A program made the translations under genes and the position numbers. DNA of 64,000 nucleotides, taken from NCBI GenBank assembly GCA_009838075.1, contig VXSG01000052.1:124001-188000 (forward strand), given 5' to 3'. Source of the stretch: Boseongicola sp. SB0665_bin_10 (GTDB lineage: Bacteria > Pseudomonadota > Alphaproteobacteria > Rhodobacterales > Rhodobacteraceae). Shown here one piece after another: positions 1-7,719 of this stretch (the stretch's first letter is position 1; the number at the start of each line of letters is the position of its first letter). The notes under the pieces are model-generated. The model was given only the letters and a program-made list of their open reading frames with translations, did no database searches and had not been told where the DNA came from.

Positions 1-788
1 CCCACGATCAGCCCGCCCAGGACGGCGCCGTAAAGGCTGCCCGTGCCGCCAAGGATCGCGGCGGCGAAGAGCGGCAGTATCAGGCTGAATCCAAGCTCCG
101 GCCGCAGCTGCACGGTCATGCCGTAGAGCACGCCGCCGATCGCCGCGCCGGAAGCGCCGATCGCCCAGACCCACGTGATGATCCGGTCGACATTGACGCC
201 GCTCGCCCGGGCGAGGTCGGGGCTTTCGGCAACGCAGCGCATGGCGATTCCGGTCCGCGAGCGGGCCATGAAGAGATGCAACGCGATGACCACGACCACG
301 GTCAGGCCCAGCAGGAACACCTGGTCGGGCATCACGCGGACGTTGCCGGGCAGGAGAATGGCGAACTGCAACTCCCTGGAGTAGTAGATCGGGTCGGAAC
401 CCCAGATCAGCACCACCAGGTGCCTGAGGGTCAGCGCCACGCCGAAGCTGGCAAAGACCATGGTCATGTGGCCCGCCATGCGGCTGAGTCGATCGAACAC
501 GAAGCGATGCAGCAGGAGCGCGATGATCGCGGTGGCGACGCAGGCGCACAGCATCGCGAGCAGAAGTCCTGGCCCGAAAGAGAACGGCCCGATGGTCTGG
601 TCGAGAAACCCGCCGAAACTGGAAAAGAACGCCACGAAGACAAGTGCGCTGTAGGCGCCCCAGGTGAGCAGTTCGGAATGCGAGAAATTGGCGAAGCGCA
701 GCATCTTCATGGTGAAGCTGAGGCCGATCGCGCCCAGGGCGACGATGGCACCGCTCAGAATGCCGTCCGCGACATGCTGCAGGATCAT
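1..788 (-). CDS. livH: LivH-type branched-chain amino acid ABC transporter permease (partial, 3' end off window)
   Basis: Inner-membrane permease of a branched-chain (hydrophobic) amino-acid ABC importer; about 262 codons are visible and the gene runs off the left edge. Translation from the ATG at 788 gives alternating hydrophobic helices, an early FTMKMLRFANFSH stretch typical of LivH/LivM permeases, and a late ILGGTGSLYGAVLGG segment that matches the cytoplasmic EAA-like loop region of this family. The start overlaps the stop of the ATPase gene upstream in an ATGA arrangement, so the genes are translationally coupled. The second permease (livM) and the periplasmic binding protein (livJ) are not in the window and probably lie further left. 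The natural substrate may be an aromatic or indolic compound rather than Leu/Ile/Val, judging from neighbours (inference). Confidence 0.85.
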   Translation of the reverse strand, partial: MILQHVADGILSGAIVALGAIGLSFTMKMLRFANFSHSELLTWGAYSALVFVAFFSSFGGFLDQTIGPFSFGPGLLLAMLCACVATAIIALLLHRFVFDRLSRMAGHMTMVFASFGVALTLRHLVVLIWGSDPIYYSRELQFAILLPGNVRVMPDQVFLLGLTVVVVIALHLFMARSRTGIAMRCVAESPDLARASGVNVDRIITWVWAIGASGAAIGGVLYGMTVQLRPELGFSLILPLFAAAILGGTGSLYGAVLGGLIV

Positions 789-1537
789 CCCGGGCCCTCC
801 GTCGTCGCCGAATCGCGCCTGAAACCGAGAAAGATCTCGCCGATCGCCTCGTCCGCCAGCAGGTCGGCGGCCGGCCCCTCGATCCGGTTCCGCCCCTCGG
901 CCAGAACATGGCCCCGGTCCGACGCGCGCAACGCCGCCTTCGCGTTCTGCTCGACCATCAGGACCGCGGCGCCGCCCTCGGCAAGGCCGCGCACCGCATC
1001 GAAGAGCTCGCGGGCTGCCATCGGCGAGAGGCTCGCGGTCGGCTCGTCCAGGAGCATCAGCCTCGGCCTGGTCAGGAGCGCACGGGCGACGGCGAGGATC
1101 TGCCTCTGGCCTCCCGAGAGCGAACCTGCTTTGTCATGCTGCCTGTCCTTCAAGATCGGATAAATGGCGCAGATCTCCTCGATCCGCTCCAGCGCGGCGG
1201 CCTTGGACAGCGGCGCGCCGCCGATCACGAGATTCTCGCGGACAGTCAGCGTTGCAAAGACGTTCCCGGTCTGGGGCACGTAGCCCATGCCCTCGGCGGC
1301 CAGCTTGTGCGCTGCAACGCCGGTTATGTCGCGCCCGTCAAGCCGAATGTTGCCGGCCGACACCCGTACCAGTCCCGCGATCGCCTTGACCAGGGTTGAT
1401 TTCCCGGAACCGTTCGGGCCGATGATCGACACGACTTCGCCCGCATCCACATGGACGGAAACCCCGTGCAGGATCGGCAGATCCGGCGCGTAGCCGGCGA
1501 TCACGTCCCGGGCCTCCAGCACGTGCGACGCGGTCAT
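785..1537 (-). CDS. livF: ABC transporter ATP-binding protein, LivF type
   Basis: Cytoplasmic ATPase of the branched-chain amino-acid-type importer, 250 residues, the usual LivF length (about 235-250). Walker A GPNGSGKST is at residues 40-48, the ABC signature LSGGQRQ at 140-146, and Walker B MLLDEPTASLSP at about 161-172, followed by a MVEQN switch histidine-region variant. The gene overlaps livH by ATGA downstream and livG by ATGA upstream, so livG-livF-livH form one tightly coupled operon on the minus strand. LivF pairs with LivG as a heterodimer below the LivH/LivM permease pair. Nothing looks broken. Confidence 0.93.
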   Translation of the reverse strand: MTASHVLEARDVIAGYAPDLPILHGVSVHVDAGEVVSIIGPNGSGKSTLVKAIAGLVRVSAGNIRLDGRDITGVAAHKLAAEGMGYVPQTGNVFATLTVRENLVIGGAPLSKAAALERIEEICAIYPILKDRQHDKAGSLSGGQRQILAVARALLTRPRLMLLDEPTASLSPMAARELFDAVRGLAEGGAAVLMVEQNAKAALRASDRGHVLAEGRNRIEGPAADLLADEAIGEIFLGFRRDSATTEGPG

Positions 1538-2304
1538 GGCACGTCTCCCAGGTAGGCGTCCAGCACGGCAGGGTCGCGACGTGCGCCTGCGGCATCGCCT
1601 TCGTAGAGCAGGCGGCCCTGCGCCATAACGAAGATCGGATCGCAGATCGACATGACAACGTCCATGTTGTGCTCGATGATCAGGAAGGTGTGGCCGCGCC
1701 GGTTCAGCGCCTTGATCTGGTCGACCAGCGTCAACATCAATGACGGGTTCACGCCGGCGGCGGGCTCGTCGAGAAGGATGATCTTCGGATCGGCCATGAG
1801 AACGCGCGCAAGCTCCAGCAGTTTCAGCTGCCCGCCGGACAGCTTGCCGGCCTGATCGTTTCGCACGCCGGCCAATCGGCAGAACTCGATGATCTCGTCG
1901 GCCCGCGCGCGAGCCGTCCGCTCTTCCCGCGCCACCGTTCCGGACCGCAGCCAGTTGTTCCAGAAGCGCTCGCCCGACTGCCCTCGCGGAACCAGCATGA
2001 CGTTCTCGAGAACCGACATTTCGGGAAACGGGCGCGGGATCTGGAATGTCCTGGAAAGGCCCTCCGCGAAGATCCGGTGCGGCGGGCGGTTCTGGATCGG
2101 CACGGCGTCCAGGAGCACCTCGCCTTCATCCAGCCTCGTCAACCCCGCCACGGTGTTGAAGAGCGTCGTCTTTCCGGCGCCGTTCGGCCCGATCAGCCCG
2201 CCGATCGCGCCGCGCGGCAGGTCGAACGAGATCGCGTCCACGGCAGCAAAGCCCCCGAACCGCTTGGTGACGCCACGAAGCTGCAAGAGCGCGTCCTCGG
2301 CCAC
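1534..2304 (-). CDS. livG: ABC transporter ATP-binding protein, LivG type
   Basis: Second ATPase of the importer, 256 residues. Walker A GPNGAGKTT lies at residues 39-47, the signature LSGGQLKLLELAR at about 160, Walker B IILLDEPAAGVNP at about 178, and the switch region IIEHNMD follows. The AAGVNP wording after Walker B is characteristic of LivG rather than LivF. It starts 2 bases after the stop of the aldo/keto reductase gene and ends overlapping livF, so it is in the middle of one transcription unit running leftwards. The order AKR-livG-livF-livH suggests that the reductase acts on the imported compound or its product. Confidence 0.93.
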   Translation of the reverse strand: MAEDALLQLRGVTKRFGGFAAVDAISFDLPRGAIGGLIGPNGAGKTTLFNTVAGLTRLDEGEVLLDAVPIQNRPPHRIFAEGLSRTFQIPRPFPEMSVLENVMLVPRGQSGERFWNNWLRSGTVAREERTARARADEIIEFCRLAGVRNDQAGKLSGGQLKLLELARVLMADPKIILLDEPAAGVNPSLMLTLVDQIKALNRRGHTFLIIEHNMDVVMSICDPIFVMAQGRLLYEGDAAGARRDPAVLDAYLGDVP

Positions 2305-2306
2305 GG

Positions 2307-3437
2307 TCAGGTGACCTCGCCCGCAAGCGCGACGCCGCCCAGTCGGTCGTCACCCCTGTTGAGATTGTATTTCATGATCCGCCCGTGCCGCCCGGCACCG
2401 TCACGCTCCAGACCGTAGACGGGACCCCGCGGCCCGGTCGAGCGGCCACGGACCGCCTCGATCTCGCGACGATCCCCGTCCGTCAACTCGACTTCGAAGG
2501 CACGGAGAGTCTGCGGCAGCCGGTCGGCGTAGCGCGCACCGACGATCGCCGCCGCGATGTCAGGGCTGTCCAGAACGGCACGGAGCGCGATGGCGGAGAT
2601 GTCGCATCCATGCCGGTTGGCCACGCCACGGAGTGCCGCCAGCAGGTCCTGGAACAGCGCCCAGCCGCCGAACTCCTCGATGATCAGGCGGTACTTGACC
2701 AAGCTGCGGTTTTCGAAGTCGAACCCGGGATCGGGCCTGCCGAGCCAGGAGTCCGCCAGGAAACCGCCGGCGAGGACGCCATAGGCGAACAGGCTGACCC
2801 CTCTGCCTCTTGCGAGCGCGGCGAAGTCTCCCGAGGCGCGGCGGTCGAGCAGGGAGCATTGCACCTGGGCCGACGCGACATCTGTCGTGTCACACAGTTC
2901 CGCCAAATGCTCGGCGTCGAAATTGGTCACCCCGACCAGGTCGATCTTGCCCTTGTCGCGCAGGATGCCCAGGTGCCCCGCCGCGTCAACATGGCCCGGC
3001 ACGGCATAGTCCCACCAATGGAACTGCACCAGATCCAGCCGATCCAGCCCAAGCCGCATCAGCGAGCGGTCGATTCCCGCCTCGACGTCACGGAGCGTGA
3101 GCCGCGCGAGACTGTCCCGGTCAGGCACGTACTTTGTGTGGACCTTGATGCGGTCCAGCGCGTCCTGCCCGCAGGCCCGAACGAGACCGGCACGGAACCG
3201 GCCGATCTTTTCCTCGACGCCGGCATAGATGTCGGCGCAATCGAAGGATGTGACGCCGGCATCGACGAAGCGGACCATGTCGGCAATCGCCTTATCCGCA
3301 TTCACCGCGCCATGGTCGCCGGCAAGCTGCCAACCACCCTTGATGATCCGCGAAACGGAATAGCCGGGCCGTACAGCGACTCTGGGGACTCCCGTTGCGC
3401 GACGCCGCCCCGGTCCGTTCTCCAGTTCGCCTCCCAT
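2307..3437 (-). CDS. Aldo/keto reductase family oxidoreductase
   Basis: Cytoplasmic NADP(H)-dependent aldo/keto reductase, about 376 residues from the ATG at 3437. An open frame continues upstream to 3593 but has no ribosome-binding site and would run into the divergent operon; the 3437 start has a GAAGGA-type site about 12 bases upstream. The catalytic tetrad of the family can be read as D and Y in SFDCADIYAG, K in KVHTKYV and H in LVQFHWWDY. The C-terminal part holds the usual NADPH-binding segment (AIVGARYADRL). It is the first gene of the minus-strand livGFH operon, divergent from the kynureninase-like operon, with about 140 bp between the starts. Its substrate is unknown; a keto or aldehyde intermediate of the neighbouring aromatic pathway is a reasonable guess. 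Confidence 0.85.
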   Translation of the reverse strand: MGGELENGPGRRRATGVPRVAVRPGYSVSRIIKGGWQLAGDHGAVNADKAIADMVRFVDAGVTSFDCADIYAGVEEKIGRFRAGLVRACGQDALDRIKVHTKYVPDRDSLARLTLRDVEAGIDRSLMRLGLDRLDLVQFHWWDYAVPGHVDAAGHLGILRDKGKIDLVGVTNFDAEHLAELCDTTDVASAQVQCSLLDRRASGDFAALARGRGVSLFAYGVLAGGFLADSWLGRPDPGFDFENRSLVKYRLIIEEFGGWALFQDLLAALRGVANRHGCDISAIALRAVLDSPDIAAAIVGARYADRLPQTLRAFEVELTDGDRREIEAVRGRSTGPRGPVYGLERDGAGRHGRIMKYNLNRGDDRLGGVALAGEVT

Positions 3438-3503
3438 GTTCCGGTCCTGCTGCTTTCCTTCAGGAAACCTATAGGCAACTCGGCGCGATTTAGAAGGGAC
3501 TAA

Positions 3504-3517
3504 TTCGCAAACGCGAA
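3504..3517. promoter_or_regulatory. Short inverted repeat in divergent promoter region
   Basis: TTCGC, four bases, GCGAA forms a perfect 5-bp inverted repeat between the divergent aldo/keto reductase and kynureninase-like genes. It could be a half-site pair for a local regulator. The pattern is short and could arise by chance. Confidence 0.25.
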
Positions 3518-3564
3518 AGTGGACCGCCGTCAGGCATTCGACTAACCTGCCCTGCGACACGCCT

Positions 3565-3578
3565 TTGCGGATCCGCAA
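3565..3578. promoter_or_regulatory. 14-bp perfect palindrome at the start of the catabolic operon
   Basis: TTGCGGATCCGCAA is fully self-complementary and ends one base before the ATG chosen for the fusion gene at 3580. It covers the place where a ribosome-binding site would be expected, so it may act as an operator or as an RNA hairpin affecting initiation. No regulator gene is visible in the neighbourhood. A chance origin is possible. Confidence 0.35.
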
Positions 3579-3579
3579 C

Positions 3580-5565
3580 ATGCTCACGAACACCAGGCAC
3601 GCCGGGTATTTTCTTTACCACTCGATTGGCATGTACCCGGGCAAGGAGCGGCAACTCGCCGAAACCGCTGCCGAGTTCGCCGAAATCTGGGCCGCGCCGA
3701 ATGACAAGCAATGGGGCTACGTGCTGCTGCGCCGGCAGGACTTCATCGACTGCTGGCGTCGCATCATAAACGCCCCGAAGGGTACAACGACCACCTGCGA
3801 GAGCGTAACCGACGGCATGCACAGGCTGGTGCGGTCGCTCCCCGATGGAATGCTGCGCGGCAAGCGCGTGCTCGTGGCCGCCGACTGCTTTCCATCGATC
3901 CATTTCCTGCTGGCGGGGCTGGCGCCGAAAATGGGCTTCACGCTCGACACGGTGCCGTTGAGCGACGGCAAGGCCTGGGTCGAGGCGGAGGACTTTGCCG
4001 CCCGCTGGGGCCAGGATGTCGGACTGGCGCTCCTCACCTGGGTCACGTCGACCGCATCGGCACTGACCGACCTGGCGCCGTTGGTCGCGCTTGGCCGGGA
4101 GATGGGCAGCATGATCGGCGTCGACATCACCCAGGCCGCGGGCCTCATTCCCTTTGACGCGATGAACCCCAAGGTCGATTTCGTCGTTTCGACCAGCCTG
4201 AAATGGATGTGCGGCACACCCGGCGCCGGCATTCTCTACGTCGACAAGTCGCTGGCACTGGAGCTGGAGCCCGACGGCCGTGGCTGGTTTTCGCAGAACA
4301 ACCCGTTCTCCTGGGACATCGACAAGTTCGAGTACGCCCCCGACATCCGCCGCTTCGACGGCGGCACCCCGGGGTCGATGGCGGCCATCGCGTCGCTGCC
4401 TGCCCTGAGGTGGCACGCGAGCCAGGATCACGCCGAAATGTCGGCCTGGAACCGGCGCCTCGTCGACCGGATCATCGCGCGTGCAGATGATCTAGGCCTG
4501 CCGCTGCACTCGCCGCGCGAGGCCGACAGGCGCGGCGGATCGGTCATGCTGCGCTTTCCGAACAAGCCGGAAGCCGCCGCCGTGGTCGGCGCACTGGGGG
4601 TCGAAGGCTATTCGGTGGACTTCCGCGGACCGCTCGTACGCCTTTCGCCCGGCAACATGACCGCGGCCGAAACCATCGACACCGTCTTCGACATCGCCGA
4701 GGCGGTGCTGACCCGCCGCATGTCCCGCTTTGCGGCGACAGGCCCGCAGACAGGAGCCGACATGAACCCTGCAGATCTATTGGGCCAGCTCGGCGCAATG
4801 CTGATGGCCGGCCAGGTGAGGATCGTCGACTGCACGGCCACCCTCGGTCCAGACACGCCGATCCTGCGCCTTCCGGAGGACTTCGCCAGGAACACGCCCA
4901 AGGTCGAAATCCACAAGATCAGCGAATATGACGCCGACGGGCCGTTCTTTGCCTGGAACTGGATGGTACTTGGCGAACATTCCGGCACCCATTTCGATGC
5001 GCCGCATCACTGGATTTCGGGCAAGGATTTCGCGGACGGCTATACCGACACTCTCGACGTCCAGCGTCTCGTTGCGCCGGTCAACGTGATCGACTGCTCT
5101 TCGGAGGCCGCCGGAGACCCCGACTTCCTGCTCACTGCCGAGCACGTCAAGGCCTGGGAGGCGGAGCACGGGGAGATCAATCCTGGCGAGTGGGTGGTGA
5201 TGCGCACCGACTGGGACAAGCGCTCCGATGACGAGGCGCTGTTCCTGAACGAGGATCCCGACCCGCATGAAGACGGATCGCACAGCCCCGGCCCGACGAC
5301 GGAGTGCATCGACTACCTGCTCTCCAAGGGAATCGTCGGGTGGGGCGCGCAGTGCATCGGCACCGATGCCGGCATGGCAGGCAAGTTCTCGCCCCCCTAT
5401 CCGGCGCACAATTTCCTGCACCGCGACAATTGTTTCGGCCTCGCGTCACTCGCAAATCTTGACCAGCTGCCGCCCAAGGGTGCGATCCTGATGGCGGCGC
5501 CCCTGAAGATCGAGCGCGGCACCGGCTCGCCCATCCGCGCCCTGGCGCTCGTTCCTCGGGCTTGA
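3580..5565 (+). CDS. Kynureninase-like PLP enzyme fused to cyclase-family hydrolase (kynurenine formamidase / isatin hydrolase type)
   Basis: Two-domain protein of about 661 residues. Residues 1-385 are a fold-type I PLP enzyme (aminotransferase class V) resembling kynureninase: GYFLYHSIGMYP at the N-terminus, a PLP-pyridine Asp in DITQAAG, the Schiff-base Lys in TSLKWMCGTPGAG, then GW..QNNPFSWD and RFDGGTP. Canonical kynureninases have D-x-x-H and YK at the two active-site spots; here they read DITQ and LK, so the substrate may differ. Residues 395-661 are a metal-dependent cyclase-family domain with the HSGTHFDAPHH motif, as in KynB and in isatin hydrolase. The domain junction contains an in-frame ATG at 4762 preceded by AGGAG at 4752-4756. 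An alternative TTG start exists at 3565. It is first in an operon with iorA and iorB. Whether it acts on formylkynurenine, isatin or another indole product is open. Confidence 0.85.
   Translation: MLTNTRHAGYFLYHSIGMYPGKERQLAETAAEFAEIWAAPNDKQWGYVLLRRQDFIDCWRRIINAPKGTTTTCESVTDGMHRLVRSLPDGMLRGKRVLVAADCFPSIHFLLAGLAPKMGFTLDTVPLSDGKAWVEAEDFAARWGQDVGLALLTWVTSTASALTDLAPLVALGREMGSMIGVDITQAAGLIPFDAMNPKVDFVVSTSLKWMCGTPGAGILYVDKSLALELEPDGRGWFSQNNPFSWDIDKFEYAPDIRRFDGGTPGSMAAIASLPALRWHASQDHAEMSAWNRRLVDRIIARADDLGLPLHSPREADRRGGSVMLRFPNKPEAAAVVGALGVEGYSVDFRGPLVRLSPGNMTAAETIDTVFDIAEAVLTRRMSRFAATGPQTGADMNPADLLGQLGAMLMAGQVRIVDCTATLGPDTPILRLPEDFARNTPKVEIHKISEYDADGPFFAWNWMVLGEHSGTHFDAPHHWISGKDFADGYTDTLDVQRLVAPVNVIDCSSEAAGDPDFLLTAEHVKAWEAEHGEINPGEWVVMRTDWDKRSDDEALFLNEDPDPHEDGSHSPGPTTECIDYLLSKGIVGWGAQCIGTDAGMAGKFSPPYPAHNFLHRDNCFGLASLANLDQLPPKGAILMAAPLKIERGTGSPIRALALVPRA
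4752..4764 (+). promoter_or_regulatory. Internal ribosome-binding site and ATG at the domain junction
   Basis: AGGAG at 4752-4756 sits five bases before an in-frame ATG at 4762, exactly where the cyclase domain begins (MNPADLLGQL). Starting here gives a free 267-residue cyclase-family protein, the normal length for a stand-alone enzyme of this family. It either marks a recent gene fusion by stop loss or lets the cell make extra hydrolase subunit. Confidence 0.5.
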
Positions 5566-5571
5566 CGGCAC

Positions 5572-7719
5572 ATGGCCGAGCGCTCGTTCAAGTCAGAAGT
5601 CGAACACCTGCGCCTCGGTGCCGGCAAGACATTCACGGGCGAAGGCATCCTGGCAATCACGAAGGCGCTGCTGGAATCCGGCGTGGGCTATGTCGGCGGC
5701 TACCAGGGCGCACCGATCTCTCACCTGATGGACGTGCTGGCCGACGCGCAGGACCTGCTGGCCGAGCTCGGAGTCCGGTTCGAAGCCAACGCATCCGAGG
5801 CCGCAGCTACCGCGATGCTGGCGGCTTCGGTCCACTACCCGATTCGGGGCGCCGTGACCTACAAGGGTCCTGTCGGCGTCAACGTCGCGTCGGACGCCCT
5901 GGCGAACCTGTCGTCCTCGGGCGTGAACGGCGGTGCGCTGATCGTTCTCGGCGAGGACTACGGCGAAGGCTCCTCGATCATGCAGGAGCGCAGCCACGCC
6001 TTTGCGATGAAGTCGCAGTTCTGGCTTCTGGACCCGCGCCCGAACCTGCCCTCGATCGTGCGGGCGGTGAAGCAGGGCTTCGAGCTCTCCGAGGCGTCCA
6101 GAACGCCAGTGATGCTGATGGTGCGGATCCGGTCCTGCCACGTCACGGGACAGTTCGAGGCTGCCGACAACATCCCGCCGGCGCTGACGGTCCGTGATGC
6201 GCTGGCGGAACCGAGAAAGGACTTCCGGCGCGTGGTGCTCCCGCCCATGTCCTACGCGCATGAGAGGGACAAGATCGAGAACCGCTGGCCCGCCGCCGAG
6301 GCATTCATCACCGAACGGGCGTTGAACGAGCGCTTCGGCCCCAGGCAGGGCAAGGTCGGCATCGTTCTCCAGGGCGGCATGTACAACGGCGTGACAAGGG
6401 CGCTGCAGCGGCTGGGCCTTGCCGACCTCTACGGCAACACGGAAGTGCCGCTCCATGTCCTGAACGTCACCTACCCGTTGGTGCGGACGGAGGTGCTGGA
6501 CTTCGCGCGCGGCAAGGACGCGCTCCTGATCGTCGAGGAGGGCCAGCCCGAATTCATTGAGCAAACCATTGGCTCCATGCTCTTCAGGGAAGGCGTCCAG
6601 ACCCGCCTGATGGGCAAGGATGTCCTGCCGATGGCCGGCGAATACACCGGCGAGGTGCTGCGCGACGGCATGACCGCCTTCCTTCGCGAAACCGCGCCCG
6701 ACCTGCTGCCAAGGCAAGTCCGCGCGCCCAACCGGGATGCGCCCGAGATCCCGGACCTCTCGAAGACGGTGCCGGTCCGCCCGCCCGGTTTCTGCACCGG
6801 CTGCCCCGAACGCCCGATCTTCGCAGCACTGAAGATCGTCCAGCAGGAACTTGGTGAACACCAGATCACCGGCGATATCGGTTGCCATCTCTTCGCGGCG
6901 CTCCCGCCCTTCGAGATCGGCGGCTCGACCATGGGCTACGGCCTCGGGCCTGCGTCGAATTCCGCGTTCGACGGCGGTGGCAGCAAGCGGGCGATCTCCA
7001 TCATCGGCGACGGAGGATTCTGGCACAACGGCCTTGCGTCCTCGATCGGCAACATGGTGTTCAACCGCTCCGACAGCGTTGCGGTGATCGTGGACAACTA
7101 CTATTCCGCCGCTACCGGCGGGCAGGATGTGCCGTCGAGCCGCGCCAGCAACCCGACAAGGGCGACGAACAACCCGATCAGCGCCGCCGTCAGGGGAGTC
7201 GGCGTGGACTGGATCCGCGAGATCGACCGTACCTACGATGTGCCTCGCATGTGCGAGGTCTTTCGCGAAGCGCTGACCACGGACCATGACGGCCCCAAGG
7301 TCATCATCGCCTCATCCGAATGCATGCTGAACCGCCAGCGCCGCGAGAAACCGCTCCGGCAGGAAGCCATCAATGCCGGAACGCGCGTCGAGGTGCCCCG
7401 TTTCGGCGTCGACGAGGACATCTGCACCGGCGATCATGCCTGCATCCGGCTCTCGGGCTGTCCGTCGCTGTCGCTCAAGACTCTCGACGACCCGCTCCGC
7501 GACGATCCGGTGGCGCATATCGACCAGACATGCGTCGGCTGCGGGAATTGCGGCGAGGTGGCAGAGGCCGCGGCACTCTGTCCGAGCTTCTACCGCGCCG
7601 ACATCGTGCACAACCCGAGCGGTTTCGAACGCTGGCGCGCGGGCATTGCCGCGTGGCTCATCGGCAGGCTGCAACGCCGTCGGGAACGCAAGTCGCTTTC
7701 CTTTGGGGGGGCGGCATGA
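5572..7719 (+). CDS. iorA: Indolepyruvate ferredoxin oxidoreductase alpha subunit
   Basis: TPP- and Fe-S-dependent 2-oxoacid:ferredoxin oxidoreductase, catalytic subunit, 715 residues. It decarboxylates aryl pyruvates (indolepyruvate, phenylpyruvate) or similar 2-oxoacids to acyl-CoA. The N-terminal part (about 15-400) is the pyrimidine-binding domain, with QGAPISHLMD and EANASEAAA. FCTGCPERP at about 405 carries Fe-S-type cysteines, and IIGDGGFWHNG at about 480 is the TPP diphosphate/Mg site. The C-terminal tail has two cysteine clusters, CTGDHACIRLSGCP and CVGCGNC...LCP, the ferredoxin-like region. It begins 6 bases after the fusion gene and overlaps iorB by ATGA. The 2-oxoacid made by the upstream enzymes is its probable substrate (inference). 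Confidence 0.92.
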   Translation: MAERSFKSEVEHLRLGAGKTFTGEGILAITKALLESGVGYVGGYQGAPISHLMDVLADAQDLLAELGVRFEANASEAAATAMLAASVHYPIRGAVTYKGPVGVNVASDALANLSSSGVNGGALIVLGEDYGEGSSIMQERSHAFAMKSQFWLLDPRPNLPSIVRAVKQGFELSEASRTPVMLMVRIRSCHVTGQFEAADNIPPALTVRDALAEPRKDFRRVVLPPMSYAHERDKIENRWPAAEAFITERALNERFGPRQGKVGIVLQGGMYNGVTRALQRLGLADLYGNTEVPLHVLNVTYPLVRTEVLDFARGKDALLIVEEGQPEFIEQTIGSMLFREGVQTRLMGKDVLPMAGEYTGEVLRDGMTAFLRETAPDLLPRQVRAPNRDAPEIPDLSKTVPVRPPGFCTGCPERPIFAALKIVQQELGEHQITGDIGCHLFAALPPFEIGGSTMGYGLGPASNSAFDGGGSKRAISIIGDGGFWHNGLASSIGNMVFNRSDSVAVIVDNYYSAATGGQDVPSSRASNPTRATNNPISAAVRGVGVDWIREIDRTYDVPRMCEVFREALTTDHDGPKVIIASSECMLNRQRREKPLRQEAINAGTRVEVPRFGVDEDICTGDHACIRLSGCPSLSLKTLDDPLRDDPVAHIDQTCVGCGNCGEVAEAAALCPSFYRADIVHNPSGFERWRAGIAAWLIGRLQRRRERKSLSFGGAA

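Noticed and set aside
5593-7287. A 564-codon minus-strand frame opposite iorA
   Set aside because: The sense strand carries complete TPP and Fe-S motifs; the antisense reading has no family features.
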